Origin: Nocardia acididurans
Lineage (GTDB): Bacteria; Actinomycetota; Actinomycetes; Mycobacteriales; Mycobacteriaceae
Direction: 5' to 3'
NCBI RefSeq assembly: GCF_016741815.1
Contig: NZ_JAERRJ010000026.1
Span: forward strand, 1-41,219
Length of the DNA: 41,219 nucleotides
Shown: piece after piece, positions 1-8,073 of the stretch
Layout: the number at the start of each line of letters is the position of its first letter
How positions within the stretch are numbered: position 1 is the first letter of the stretch
Position numbers and translations under genes: made by a program
Notes under the pieces: model-generated
The model's database searches: none
Told to the model about the DNA's origin: nothing
What the model saw: the letters and a program-made list of their open reading frames with translations, nothing else

Positions 1-183
1 ACGATGGGGCAGGTCAAGTTGTCACCTATCCCTGCGGCAGTCCCGATCGAGCCAGGTGACAGGCTCCTTCTTTCTGTTTGCCCGGATCTGGGGCTGGCTA
101 TCGTCTACCCCTTTGAGGTCGTCGACCTTGCGTTATCCGCTCTCCATTCCGATATCTTCGGGGTTTCCGATGACGACGCCTGA
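1..183 (+). CDS. 3' end of an unknown small gene upstream of the recombinase
   Basis: An open frame runs from the first base of the window to a TGA at 181-183 and encodes about 60 residues. The ATG at position 4 could be its start, or the gene may begin outside the window. The peptide alternates hydrophobic stretches with proline/glycine turns (for example PIEPGDRLLL) and ends in an acidic SDDDA tail. I do not recognise the family. It overlaps the start of the recombinase by 14 bases, which suggests the two are read as one unit. Evidence for coding is the sensible composition and this overlap only. Confidence 0.45.
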   Translation, partial: TMGQVKLSPIPAAVPIEPGDRLLLSVCPDLGLAIVYPFEVVDLALSALHSDIFGVSDDDA

Positions 184-1184
184 GATCGAAGCGGCTCGAA
201 TGTTGTTACAGCGACTGGGAATCACACCTGAACAGCTGCTTGGAAATTCGACATCGCAGGTGCTTCCGACGTTCGGAGAATATATCCCAGCTATTGCCGC
301 GACGGTCCCTGGTAGCACTCTTCGGGTATACGGAACCTACTTGGACCGCCTTGTCGAGGAATGGGGTACGCGACGGCTGAACGAGCCGACCGCCTCGGAT
401 CTCACGACAGCTTGCTGAAAAGACTAGACGCCGGGCCATCATTCGCCGAAATTCCCGAGGCGGCCGCAGTGCCGCAGAGAATCTCATCGCCGCAGCTCGG
501 TGCGTATACCGCCAAGCGGAAGAAGATGGATACATACAACCTGACAGCAACCCGGCACGGCGAGTCGCGAAGCCGCGGCGCCTTGCCAGCACCCGGAGAG
601 CGATTTCGAATCGTCAGCTCTCCGAGATCGTTCAGGTCGCAGCGACCACCGGCAACGATCCCGAGCTGGACTCACTGCTTCTGCGGATTCACATCGAAAC
701 CGCTTGCCGCAGATGCGGTGTGCTCGCGCTCCGACCGATGGACCTCGACTCTCAGCAATGCCTCATATTCCTACGGGAGAAGGGAGGCACGGTCCGCTGG
801 CAGCCGGTGACTCCAACGCGGATGAAGGCATTGACAAATCATGTGGCAGAACGACATCGAGGCACGGTAGACCAGGGATCACCGCTTCTCCGCCGCCGCA
901 ACGGCGCACCGGTTACGCGCAGGCACTACGACTCCCTGTGGAATCGCATTGGCAGAGAACTGGAATGGGTGGCCCGCCAGCAGATAAGCGCGCACTGGCT
1001 ACGTCACACAACCCTCACCTGGGTGGAGCGAAACTTCGGATACGCGGTTGCCCGTGCCTATGCCGGTCATTGCAATCCGGATGGACGCACCGGAGAGACG
1101 GTCACCTACATCAAGGCAAGCCTGGAAGAGGTTGCCGAAGCACTGGCAGCATTGACAGGGGAGCCACACCCCCTCGCCGGCTGA
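170..1184 (+). pseudogene. Tyrosine recombinase/integrase interrupted by one frameshift
   Basis: The N-terminal part, from ATG 170, reads as a SAM-like core-binding domain (TLRVYGTYLDRLVEEWGTRR) and ends at a TGA at 416-418. The rest continues one base further along in another frame from about 402, with no start codon before GTG 720. That frame gives NSRGGRSAAENLIAAAR, then the catalytic domain: the Arg I region (ETACRRCGVLALRP), the H-x-x-R box (AHWLRHT) and the nucleophilic tyrosine (TVTYIKAS). All expected catalytic blocks are present, so a single indel near 400-416 breaks an otherwise complete enzyme of about 335 residues. A sequencing error is possible. Such enzymes integrate and excise mobile elements at att sites. 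No tRNA or att repeat is visible next to it in the window. Confidence 0.85.
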
Positions 1185-1213
1185 ATTAGGACGCAGGCAA
1201 CCTTCTCAGCGCT

Positions 1214-2338
1214 TCAGATCCGTACGAGGTCGCCAGGACCGACCGGCACCTCATGCGCCCCCGTCAGGTACTGAGCTATCCGGCCTTCGTCGGCATGCTC
1301 GACCGCCATGGCCACGCGCGGGTCCATGGCGGCCACAACCCGAGCTGCAACGAGATCTGGGCCGGTGAACGCACCGGGGACAGCCACTGCCGACGAGGTG
1401 ACCAACCGGTGCGCAGCCGCGTCCAGTTGCCGATAGCGGTTGACACGCAGGGTAGCCAGAATCAGGACCGGGTTCTGGGAGTGGCTGGTGAGCAAGCGGT
1501 CGATCGTACGTAGGGTGAGTGCGTCGAGGTGAATATCGAGATCGTCCAACCAGATCACGGTGCGGGGGCACACGCACTCGAAGACTTGTGGGTGGCTCAA
1601 CTCGCCCGCCGCCGGCTTGAGAAGATGCCAGTCCTGTGATGCCAACCGCTGCAATGCTTCCCACAGGGTTCGTGTTTTTCCTGCCTGAGCGTCGCCGACC
1701 GCCACGATCATCGTGCTTGTGCCGCCGACCGCCCGGCGAACCGAGTCCCGCACCCGAATATCGTGTGCGCGTGCCACATACCGGGGAAGAGTAGGGACCG
1801 CAGGCTCAGCGGCGACGGAGATAGGCGGATGGACGCCGAGATCAAAGGCATCGGTAGCCATCGCGACTGGAACGTACTGCACTCCGACCACCCGGACGTA
1901 GGCCCTCCACCAGGCGATAACGTCGGGCGGGCGGACATTGCACGAGTCCAGCGCTCGCTCGATCGCAGCCCACGAATGCATGTTGCCCTCGCCGGTCAGC
2001 AGGTGAACCTCTGATACGCGGCTGCCGGACTCTCTGGCGAAAGCAGACAGACTGCGGTAGCTGCGCAGGATCAGATCTTTGAGCGCGTCGCCGAGTTGAC
2101 GACTCGTCCGAATATCTTCCAGGCTGGATGTGGCTTCGGAATCCGCGGACTGCGCTGTCGGCTCATCCTCGTGGTCGAGGACACGGGTCTCGCTCAGCGC
2201 ATCTTGCAGCCGCGTCCAGGCCGCGTCCGTCCCGATGCCGGGATGATGCGCGACGAGGTGGTCGCCCACGGCCTCGAACACTCGGCGCGCGAACTCGTCG
2301 TACGGTCCCGGTCCGGTCTGCGTGGTCTTCTCCGTCAT
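1214..2338 (-). CDS. HTH-containing P-loop NTPase (STAND-like), probably short at the C terminus
   Basis: This 374-residue protein has a helical N terminus, an HTH-like segment at about residues 82-135, then a P-loop domain. The Walker A is GDAQAGKT (residues 215-222), the Walker B is VIWLDD (261-266), and LATLR (294-298) resembles a STAND sensor motif. The ATG at 2338 overlaps the sigma-factor stop as ATGA, so it is the last gene of a three-gene operon and is translationally coupled. The chain stops soon after AQYLTGA, where relatives usually continue into a long repeat region, and the stop lies 30 bases from the end of the recombinase. I infer a 3' truncation. A signalling or transcription-related role is likely; the ligand is unknown. 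Confidence 0.7.
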   Translation of the reverse strand: MTEKTTQTGPGPYDEFARRVFEAVGDHLVAHHPGIGTDAAWTRLQDALSETRVLDHEDEPTAQSADSEATSSLEDIRTSRQLGDALKDLILRSYRSLSAFARESGSRVSEVHLLTGEGNMHSWAAIERALDSCNVRPPDVIAWWRAYVRVVGVQYVPVAMATDAFDLGVHPPISVAAEPAVPTLPRYVARAHDIRVRDSVRRAVGGTSTMIVAVGDAQAGKTRTLWEALQRLASQDWHLLKPAAGELSHPQVFECVCPRTVIWLDDLDIHLDALTLRTIDRLLTSHSQNPVLILATLRVNRYRQLDAAAHRLVTSSAVAVPGAFTGPDLVAARVVAAMDPRVAMAVEHADEGRIAQYLTGAHEVPVGPGDLVRI

Positions 2339-2976
2339 TCGATCACCACTCCTGCGGGGTCGGGCAAGTGCTCGGCTCGGTGTGTGGTGGGGTGACGGCA
2401 CGAGAGCTCTTGTTCTGCAATAGATTTCAGCTTCCGTCGCACTCGGTGCAAGCAGCTGGTCACCGCCGTTCGGGTGGTGCCCATCTCCTTCGCGATCGCT
2501 GCGATCTCCATGTCCAGTGCCCACCGCATTGCCGCCACGCGGAATTCCCCTTCGCTGAGATCAGTAAGCACTTTGGTCCAGAACTGTGCAACAGCAAGTC
2601 GGCCTATCGCCTCATCCGCCACAGCAGGCGCCGTGGGGTCCGCAATCTCCCGGGGTGCATCGCCGAGCTCGTGTGTCACTGGATCCGAAAGTGCAAAGTC
2701 CCACTGCCCCTTCCCATTTCGACGCCAGTGATCGATGACGCGACTACGGGCAAGGGTCAGTAGGTGCGCTGTGACCTCCTCGGACGGCATATCAAGCACC
2801 CCCGGCGTGTTCCACGCCTCGAGGAAGACCTCGTGAGTCACATCATCGGCATCGCGGGAATCGCCGCGCATTACCGATAGAACCCGCCGATACACCATCG
2901 GGCGATGGTGCTGGTAGAACTCGCCGAACTGGTCACGGCGTGAGCCCGCCGATCGGGATCCGTCTGTTGCTGTCAT
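2335..2976 (-). CDS. RNA polymerase sigma-70 family factor, ECF-like
   Basis: The 213-residue protein has a sigma region 2 (YRRVLSVMRGDSRDADDVTHEVFLEAW) at about residues 27-53 and a region 4 HTH (LSEGEFRVAAMRW...AKEMGTTRTAVTSCLHRVRRKLK) near the C terminus. It has no region 1 or 3, as in ECF factors, which direct RNA polymerase to small stress or surface regulons. The ATG at 2976 overlaps the stop of the upstream membrane protein gene, and its own stop overlaps the NTPase start, both as ATGA. No classical zinc anti-sigma factor is adjacent. The small membrane protein or the NTPase could take that role, but this is inference. Confidence 0.85.
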   Translation of the reverse strand: MTATDGSRSAGSRRDQFGEFYQHHRPMVYRRVLSVMRGDSRDADDVTHEVFLEAWNTPGVLDMPSEEVTAHLLTLARSRVIDHWRRNGKGQWDFALSDPVTHELGDAPREIADPTAPAVADEAIGRLAVAQFWTKVLTDLSEGEFRVAAMRWALDMEIAAIAKEMGTTRTAVTSCLHRVRRKLKSIAEQELSCRHPTTHRAEHLPDPAGVVIE

Positions 2977-3272
2977 CCCACATCCCGGCGCACCACTGGC
3001 AGCGCCGGAGCATCTGCTCGCCGCATCATGAACCGTATTTCCTGTGCAGGCAACGATGAACACTCGACGATCGTCTGTGTTCGGCGGAATTCTACGACCA
3101 CATGTAGGCCACGAGACATCCCTTCCCGCATGATCATTCGGGTCAGCCGATGCGCCAGCACCCGATATGCGATGCCCAGTACGCCGGGCCACAGTACGGC
3201 CAGCGCCAACAGCACTGTCGCGGACGACGGGACCGCCGCCGCCAACTCGGCGGGAACGATCGGGGAGCTCAT
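2973..3272 (-). CDS. Small single-pass membrane protein, first gene of the sigma operon
   Basis: About 99 residues if started at ATG 3272, which has a TAGG-type ribosome site; ATG 3278 or GTG 3290 in the same frame are alternatives. One hydrophobic segment (SSATVLLALAVLWPGVLGIA) spans about residues 16-35. A basic cytoplasmic-looking tail follows, rich in arginine and ending VVRRDVG. I do not recognise a family. The 4-base overlap with the sigma factor gene ties it to that operon. By position it is a candidate sensor or anti-sigma-like membrane partner, but no zinc-binding HxxxCxxC motif is present. Confidence 0.6.
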   Translation of the reverse strand: MSSPIVPAELAAAVPSSATVLLALAVLWPGVLGIAYRVLAHRLTRMIMREGMSRGLHVVVEFRRTQTIVECSSLPAQEIRFMMRRADAPALPVVRRDVG

Positions 3273-3302
3273 CTGCATACCTAGAGACACGCAGCCATCA
3301 CA

Positions 3303-3337
3303 GCGTCGATCACTCGACGCAGGTCACGACGCACCTG
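3303..3337. promoter_or_regulatory. Tandem dyads between the sigma operon and nhaA
   Basis: The 284-base divergent spacer (3273-3556) holds a perfect 7-bp inverted repeat (GCGTCGA at 3303-3309 and TCGACGC at 3314-3320, 4-base loop). A 5-bp dyad (CAGGT 3320-3324, ACCTG 3333-3337) follows at once. They lie just upstream of the minus-strand operon and could be operators for either side. A possible -10 element for nhaA, TAAAGA, lies at 3457-3462, but I find no well-spaced -35. Confidence 0.35.
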
Positions 3338-3556
3338 CTCCCGCAAGCTCTGAGCTACCCAGGTGGGTTTCATCGCCGGCCCCGCTTCAACAGGATCTCG
3401 AGTACGCGGCGTGCGTCGGCTGGAATTGCGGCATGGCAGATTGATTCTCTAGGGTGTAAAGATCGCGTCAAGGTGGCGCATGGTGTGCCGGGAAGTCTGG
3501 TCGGCGAGTTGCCAGGGGCCTTGTGGCCTGACGTCGATGTCCCGGGAGGACCATCC

Positions 3557-4852
3557 TTGGCTGCGGCCCAGCGTAAGCGCACCGTCTTTCTCGGATTGCC
3601 GACCTGGGCCGAGCGCTCGGCGCTCGGCGGAGCTTTGCGCACCGAAACAGTGGGTGGCCTGGTCCTGCTCGCCGCCGCGGTGCTGGCCCTAGTGTGGGCG
3701 AATTCGCCGTGGAGTGACTGGTACGAACGAATCCGTGATTTCCAACTCGGCCCGGCCGGTCTCGGGCTCGAGCTCTCCGTCGGACACTGGACTTCCGATG
3801 GGCTGCTGACCATCTTCTTCCTGGTCGCTGGCATCGAACTCAAACGCGAACTGGTTGTAGGGGAGTTGCGCACACCGTCGAGAGCCGCGCTGCCGGTAGT
3901 AGCCGCGATCTCAGGCATGGTGCTGCCCGCACTGGTCTACCTGAGCGTGGTGCTGCTCCGCAACGGCAGCCCAGCCGGCTGGGCGGTCCCGATGGCCACC
4001 GATATCGCCTTCGCGCTGGCGGTACTCGCTGTGCTCAATACCCACCTTCCGGCCGCCCTGCGCGCATTCCTGTTGACCCTCGCGGTGGTTGACGACCTGG
4101 GCGCGATCGCGATCATCGCCTTCTTCTTCACCGACGACCTGAACCCGCTCGCTCTCGCCGGAGCCGGAGTCGGGCTCGTTGTTTTCGCTGTGCTGCAACG
4201 TCTTCGGATTCGCGGCTGGTGGTTCTACATCCCGCTCGGGGTGATGATCTGGGCATTGACCTACGTGGGTGGCGTGCACGCGACCGTCGCGGGGGTGTGC
4301 ATGGGCTTGCTGCTGCGCGCGAAACCCGACGACAGCACCGGCGAGGTGGACTCGTCCGGAGCCCGCACCAGCCATGTGCTGCGGCCGATTTCGGCGGGTG
4401 TCGCGGCGCCGCTGTTCGCTCTGTTCGCGGCGGGCGTCACCATCTCCGGAACCGCACTCGGCGAGGTCTTCATTCACCCCGAGTCCCTCGGCGTCGTACT
4501 CGGGCTGGTGCTCGGCAAAGCTCTCGGCATTTTCGGCGGTACCTATGTCGCTGTCCGATTCACTCGCGCCCAGCTGAGTCCGAACCTCCGCTGGGCGGAC
4601 GTGTTCGCCCTCGCGGCGTTGGCGGGTATCGGTTTCACCGTGGCCCTGCTGATTGGCGAGCTCGCCTTCCCCGCGGGTTCCGATTCGATCAAGGCCGCGG
4701 TCCTGGTCGGCTCACTACTGGCCACGCTCATAGCTTCGGTCTTGGTCAAGCGCCGCAATGTGGTCTACCGGCAGCTTTGTGAGGCCGAGAACCGCGATGA
4801 CGACGGTGACGGCATACCCGACATCTATCAGTCCAAGGGGATCACCGGCTGA
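3557..4852 (+). CDS. nhaA: Na+/H+ antiporter NhaA
   Basis: The 431-residue membrane protein exports sodium in exchange for protons. The transport-site motif LAVVDDLGAIAIIAFFF carries the paired aspartates equivalent to Asp163/Asp164 of the E. coli protein, and MATDIAFALAVL carries the Thr-Asp of the crossed helix. About 12 hydrophobic segments are visible. The N-terminal ETVGGLVLLAAAVLALVWAN and the IELKRELVVGEL loop are typical of the family. I choose the TTG at 3557 because GGGAGGA at 3544-3550 sits 6 bases before it, and homology begins just after (RTVFLGLPTW). The frame is open further upstream but that peptide is not family-like. The tail (DDDGDGIPDIYQ) is acidic and resembles a calcium-loop sequence, as in some actinobacterial NhaA. 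Confidence 0.92.
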   Translation: MAAAQRKRTVFLGLPTWAERSALGGALRTETVGGLVLLAAAVLALVWANSPWSDWYERIRDFQLGPAGLGLELSVGHWTSDGLLTIFFLVAGIELKRELVVGELRTPSRAALPVVAAISGMVLPALVYLSVVLLRNGSPAGWAVPMATDIAFALAVLAVLNTHLPAALRAFLLTLAVVDDLGAIAIIAFFFTDDLNPLALAGAGVGLVVFAVLQRLRIRGWWFYIPLGVMIWALTYVGGVHATVAGVCMGLLLRAKPDDSTGEVDSSGARTSHVLRPISAGVAAPLFALFAAGVTISGTALGEVFIHPESLGVVLGLVLGKALGIFGGTYVAVRFTRAQLSPNLRWADVFALAALAGIGFTVALLIGELAFPAGSDSIKAAVLVGSLLATLIASVLVKRRNVVYRQLCEAENRDDDGDGIPDIYQSKGITG

Positions 4853-4952
4853 ACTGGCTGCCCGGCCCGACGACGGCGGCTCGGAGCTCGGTGGCGACGA
4901 ACGCGTGGCTCAGTGCGATTGCGCCGCGGCTTCGCCGCCACGAACTAGTGGA

Positions 4953-5876
4953 TTACTCGGGCCGGTCGTGGTGTTCAAGCTTTGCAAACGCCCGACCATG
5001 CTGAAGTTCGCCCAGCGCTGACTCTTTGTGCTCGGTGATGATGTTGCTGAGCCGAAATACCTCACGTGGATCCGGGAGCAGGTGCCGTCTGGTGAATACG
5101 GCGGCTCGCGCCAGGCGGCGCACCGCGTAGGTGAATACCGTTGGGGCTTGCGGGATTTGCAAGGTGTCGACGACGTGTTTTTCGGAGAATGCCAACGCCA
5201 GCCAGCGTCCGAACCAGTGCAGTGGCCGCGGGAACCAGCGGGTCGCGAACTGGTCGATGAGGGCGTTGGCCAGTCGTTGTCCGGCCGGGGAGTACGCGAA
5301 TTCTGCTCCGTGTTCATAGGATTCGAGCAGTTGTTCCATGCCGTGCCAGGTGTGCGGGACATCGATGACGCCGAGGCATTGGGAGACGCTGCGCCAGTGG
5401 ATGATTTGGGCGCGGCGCTCGTTGTCGCTCAGTCCAGGAGCTCCCGCGACATGGTGCAGGAGCCGGTCGAAGCCGAGGGTGAAGACGGCGGCGCTGTGCT
5501 GGAAGGTGTGCATGGGCATCGGCCAGTTGCGGGCGACGCCGGAGTGCCAGTTCCGGACGTAGTCGAGGCTCGCGATGCTGGCGGGGCTGGAAACCCCGTC
5601 GTCGATCCATGAGAAGAGGTGGAACATGGTTTCGTCGGCGCGGCGGATTCCGTGGTCGTAGAGCAGCCCCGTGCCGTTGCGGTCCACTGACTCCGCCGAG
5701 ACGGGTGGACCGGCGAAGCGGATGAATCCGACGGTATAGAAGAGGTGCACGAGGAGCAGGCTCTTCGGCAGGTATCGGCAGCTGGTCAATCTCACGATCC
5801 GTTCGCTGTCCACTTCTGGGTCGAGCCGCTCGATTTCGGCGCGAATCCATTTGTAGCCACGCTTCTCGGTTGTCAT
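4953..5876 (-). CDS. MpaB-type oxygenase-like protein (DUF2236 family)
   Basis: The 307-residue soluble protein resembles the DUF2236/MpaB group of putative haem oxygenases. This rests on its helical make-up, the block DYVRNWHSGVARNW followed by HTFQHSAAVFTLGFDRL (several histidines), and the later SQCLGVIDVPHTWHGMEQLLESY block that precedes the C-terminal helices. It lacks the R-x3-T plus 30 residues to His pattern seen in the second family member at 22665-23990, so haem binding is less certain. AGGAG lies 6 bases before the ATG. The ATG overlaps the exporter stop as ATGA, so it is the second gene of the exporter operon and probably under the same TetR control. Confidence 0.6.
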   Translation of the reverse strand: MTTEKRGYKWIRAEIERLDPEVDSERIVRLTSCRYLPKSLLLVHLFYTVGFIRFAGPPVSAESVDRNGTGLLYDHGIRRADETMFHLFSWIDDGVSSPASIASLDYVRNWHSGVARNWPMPMHTFQHSAAVFTLGFDRLLHHVAGAPGLSDNERRAQIIHWRSVSQCLGVIDVPHTWHGMEQLLESYEHGAEFAYSPAGQRLANALIDQFATRWFPRPLHWFGRWLALAFSEKHVVDTLQIPQAPTVFTYAVRRLARAAVFTRRHLLPDPREVFRLSNIITEHKESALGELQHGRAFAKLEHHDRPE

Positions 5877-7330
5877 CGGGTTCTCCTGTCAATCATTCGC
5901 CGCGACTGGGGTTTCGGATCTCGGGTCGACGGCTGTGGGGGAGTCGTGCGCAACAAGGCGATGGTCAGCACGGCGCCGAGGGCGGCCAGCGCCGTGGTGG
6001 TCGCGAAGGCGAAGTTCAGTCCGATCCGGTAGGCGTCGGCTGCCGTGGATCGCCGGGAGACCATGTCGGCGAGCAGCAGAACGGCCGTGACGCCGATTCC
6101 CGACCCGACACGCTGCGCCGTATTGACGATGCCTGCCGCGATACCGGCATCGGATTTGTCGACGGAGGTCACGGCCGGAACGGTGACGCCGACGAATGCG
6201 GCGGGCAGGCCGACTCCCAGCAGGACCGCGCCGGGCAGTACGTCGATCAGGTAGTCGGCGTCGCCGGGCAGGCGAGCGAACCAGGCCATCGCCAGTGCTT
6301 GCAGTCCGAGACCGATGGCCAGCACCCGCCAAGCGCCCAGCCGATCCAGCGCATACGGGATCAGCGTGCGGGACACGACGATGTTCACCACCGCTACCGG
6401 CAGCACCGCCAGACCGGACGCGGTCGGGCTGTAGTGCTGAGTGTTCTGCAGATACAGCGCGAGCAGCGCGAAGGCGGGGACGTGGGCCGCGCCGACCAGC
6501 GCGTTCACGGCGGCAGACCCGCTCACCTGGCGAATGCTGAACAGTCGCAACGGCATCAGCGGATGGGCGCTGCGCGCTTCGAGGAGCACGAAGACCGCGA
6601 GCAGTGCGAGACCGAACCCCAGTTCAGCCCACGCGGTGTCGCGAGTGGCCTCATCGCCGAGTGCGCCGATGGCATAGCCGATGAGCAGCAGCGCAGCCGT
6701 GCCCGTGATCGCGCCCGGCACGTCGAGGCGGCGCGCCGCCCGGACCGACAGCGCCGGATCGGCTGGCAGCAGTCGGACAGAGGCCAGCGCCAGCACGCCC
6801 ACGGGCAGGTTGATCAGGAAGATCGACGGCCAGCCGAACAGGTCGGTGAGTGGTCCGCCGACCGCGGTGCCGATGGCCGCACCGGCCGCGCCCATCGCGC
6901 TCCACATGCCGAAGGCGCGATTTCGTGCGGCGGGTGTGGTGAAGGTGGTGGTGAGCAGTGCTAATTGAGCGGGGATGATCACGGCCGCGCCGAGTCCCTG
7001 CAGCGCCCGTGCGGCGACGAGAACCGTTGGCGTCGAAGCGAATCCGGCCAGGACCGAGGCCATTGTGAAGACGGTGAGCCCGCCCGTGAACACCCGGCGT
7101 GGCCCGAGCAGATCCGCGGCGCGCCCGCCGAGCAGCATGAATCCGCCGAAGGCGAGCAGGTAGGCATTGGTCACCCAGCCGAGTCCCGATTCGTCGAGTC
7201 CGAGGTCGGCGCCGATGCTGGGCAGCGCCACATTCAGCACGGTCGTGTCCAGGAAGACCACCAGCTCGACCGCCGTGATCAGCAGCAGGACCAACCGGTC
7301 TTTCGCTGCGAGTACACCCCTGTTCGACAT
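5873..7330 (-). CDS. MFS drug/metabolite exporter, DHA2 (EmrB/QacA) type
   Basis: This 485-residue protein of about 14 membrane segments belongs to the proton-driven DHA2 exporters. Family signs are the helix-1 motif LDTTVLNVALPSIGADL, the loop 2-3 motif GGRAADLLGPRRVF and the helix-5 antiporter motif GAAGAAIGTAVGGPLTDLFGW. ATG 7330 is preferred because AAAGG lies 8 bases upstream; GTG 7336 is in frame. It is divergent from a TetR gene, and the shared spacer carries two operator copies, the usual layout of TetR-controlled efflux. It is coupled to the MpaB-like gene, suggesting that the substrate exported is also oxidised, or that the oxygenase acts on the same toxic compound. Confidence 0.9.
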   Translation of the reverse strand: MSNRGVLAAKDRLVLLLITAVELVVFLDTTVLNVALPSIGADLGLDESGLGWVTNAYLLAFGGFMLLGGRAADLLGPRRVFTGGLTVFTMASVLAGFASTPTVLVAARALQGLGAAVIIPAQLALLTTTFTTPAARNRAFGMWSAMGAAGAAIGTAVGGPLTDLFGWPSIFLINLPVGVLALASVRLLPADPALSVRAARRLDVPGAITGTAALLLIGYAIGALGDEATRDTAWAELGFGLALLAVFVLLEARSAHPLMPLRLFSIRQVSGSAAVNALVGAAHVPAFALLALYLQNTQHYSPTASGLAVLPVAVVNIVVSRTLIPYALDRLGAWRVLAIGLGLQALAMAWFARLPGDADYLIDVLPGAVLLGVGLPAAFVGVTVPAVTSVDKSDAGIAAGIVNTAQRVGSGIGVTAVLLLADMVSRRSTAADAYRIGLNFAFATTTALAALGAVLTIALLRTTPPQPSTRDPKPQSRRMIDRRTR

Positions 7331-7344
7331 GAGCACAACCTTTC

Positions 7345-7390
7345 ACTAGAGCGTCACTACAGTCAGATTTCACTAGAGTGACGGTCTAGT
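7345..7390. promoter_or_regulatory. Two TetR operator copies between exporter and regulator
   Basis: At 7372-7390 the sequence ACTAGAGTGACGGTCTAGT is a perfect 6-bp inverted repeat with a 7-base spacer. At 7345-7363 a second copy, ACTAGAGCGTCACTACAGT, matches at 13 of 19 positions. The copies start 27 bases apart, nearly the same face of the helix. They cover the spacer between the divergent exporter and TetR genes, so one regulator could control both directions. Confidence 0.75.
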
Positions 7391-7407
7391 CAAGTAGGAT
7401 GTGCGGC

Positions 7408-8073
7408 ATGACGGGCAAGAACACCGGAGTGCGGGCGGCCAAGACCACGGCCAACCGGGTCAAGATGCTGGCCGCGGCGCGGGAACTGTTCACCACCCGC
7501 GGCTACACGCCGACAACCATGAAGGCCATCGCCGAACAAGCCGGCATGGCCGTGCAGACCCTGTACTTCACCTTCGCCACCAAGCGGGCGATCCTGTCCG
7601 AACTCCTCGATGTCGAGATCGCCGGCGACGCCGAACCGATCGCCACCATGGACCGGCCGTGGTTCGCCGCGGCGGTTGCGGCGCCACCCGCCGAGCAGAT
7701 CCGGCTCCAAGTCGACGCGGCGGCAACGATTTTCGCCCGAGTCAGCCCGCTGCTCGAGGTGATCCGGTCGGCCGCGGCGACCGACCCCGAACTCGCTGAA
7801 CTCTGGGAAACCAACATCGCCCAGCGGCACCTGGTTCAATTCCGCCTCGCTGAGGCCCTCGCCGCCAAAACGCCACTGCGCGAAGGCATCACCGCTGCCC
7901 GCGCCGCAGACATCGCCCTGGCCACCCTGGCCCCCGAGACCTACCGGCTGCTCGTCACCGAACGCGGCTGGTCCGCGGCGGAGTGGGCGTCCTGGGCAAC
8001 ACGGGCTCTTACCCTGCAGTTGCTCCCGCCGGAACCGGCGTTCGACACCCCTGACCCCGAGGGGACCCGATGA
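7408..8073 (+). CDS. TetR/AcrR family transcriptional regulator
   Basis: The 221-residue protein begins with a TetR HTH: RVKMLAAARELFTTRGYTPTTMKAIAEQAGMAVQTLYFTFATKRAIL, at about residues 17-63. A variable helical ligand domain follows. It is expected to repress by binding as a dimer and release on ligand binding. ATG 7408 is chosen because TAGGA lies about 8 bases upstream; ATG 7399 is in frame but lacks a spaced ribosome site. It is divergent from the DHA2 exporter, with matching operators in between, and is translationally coupled to the following reductase-like gene by an ATGA overlap. Confidence 0.88.
   Translation: MTGKNTGVRAAKTTANRVKMLAAARELFTTRGYTPTTMKAIAEQAGMAVQTLYFTFATKRAILSELLDVEIAGDAEPIATMDRPWFAAAVAAPPAEQIRLQVDAAATIFARVSPLLEVIRSAAATDPELAELWETNIAQRHLVQFRLAEALAAKTPLREGITAARAADIALATLAPETYRLLVTERGWSAAEWASWATRALTLQLLPPEPAFDTPDPEGTR

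Noticed and set aside
398..420. Programmed +1 frameshift in the recombinase
   Set aside because: There is no slippery codon like the CTTTGA of prfB, and integrases of this type are not known to use recoding; a plain indel is simpler.
3167..3556. Upstream extension of NhaA
   Set aside because: The added peptide is not membrane- or family-like, and a TTG with a good ribosome site lies where homology begins.
5870..6964. Long plus-strand open frame, 364 codons
   Set aside because: It is opposite the DHA2 exporter, low in hydrophobic residues and rich in Gly/Arg/Gln, the usual antisense shadow in GC-rich DNA.
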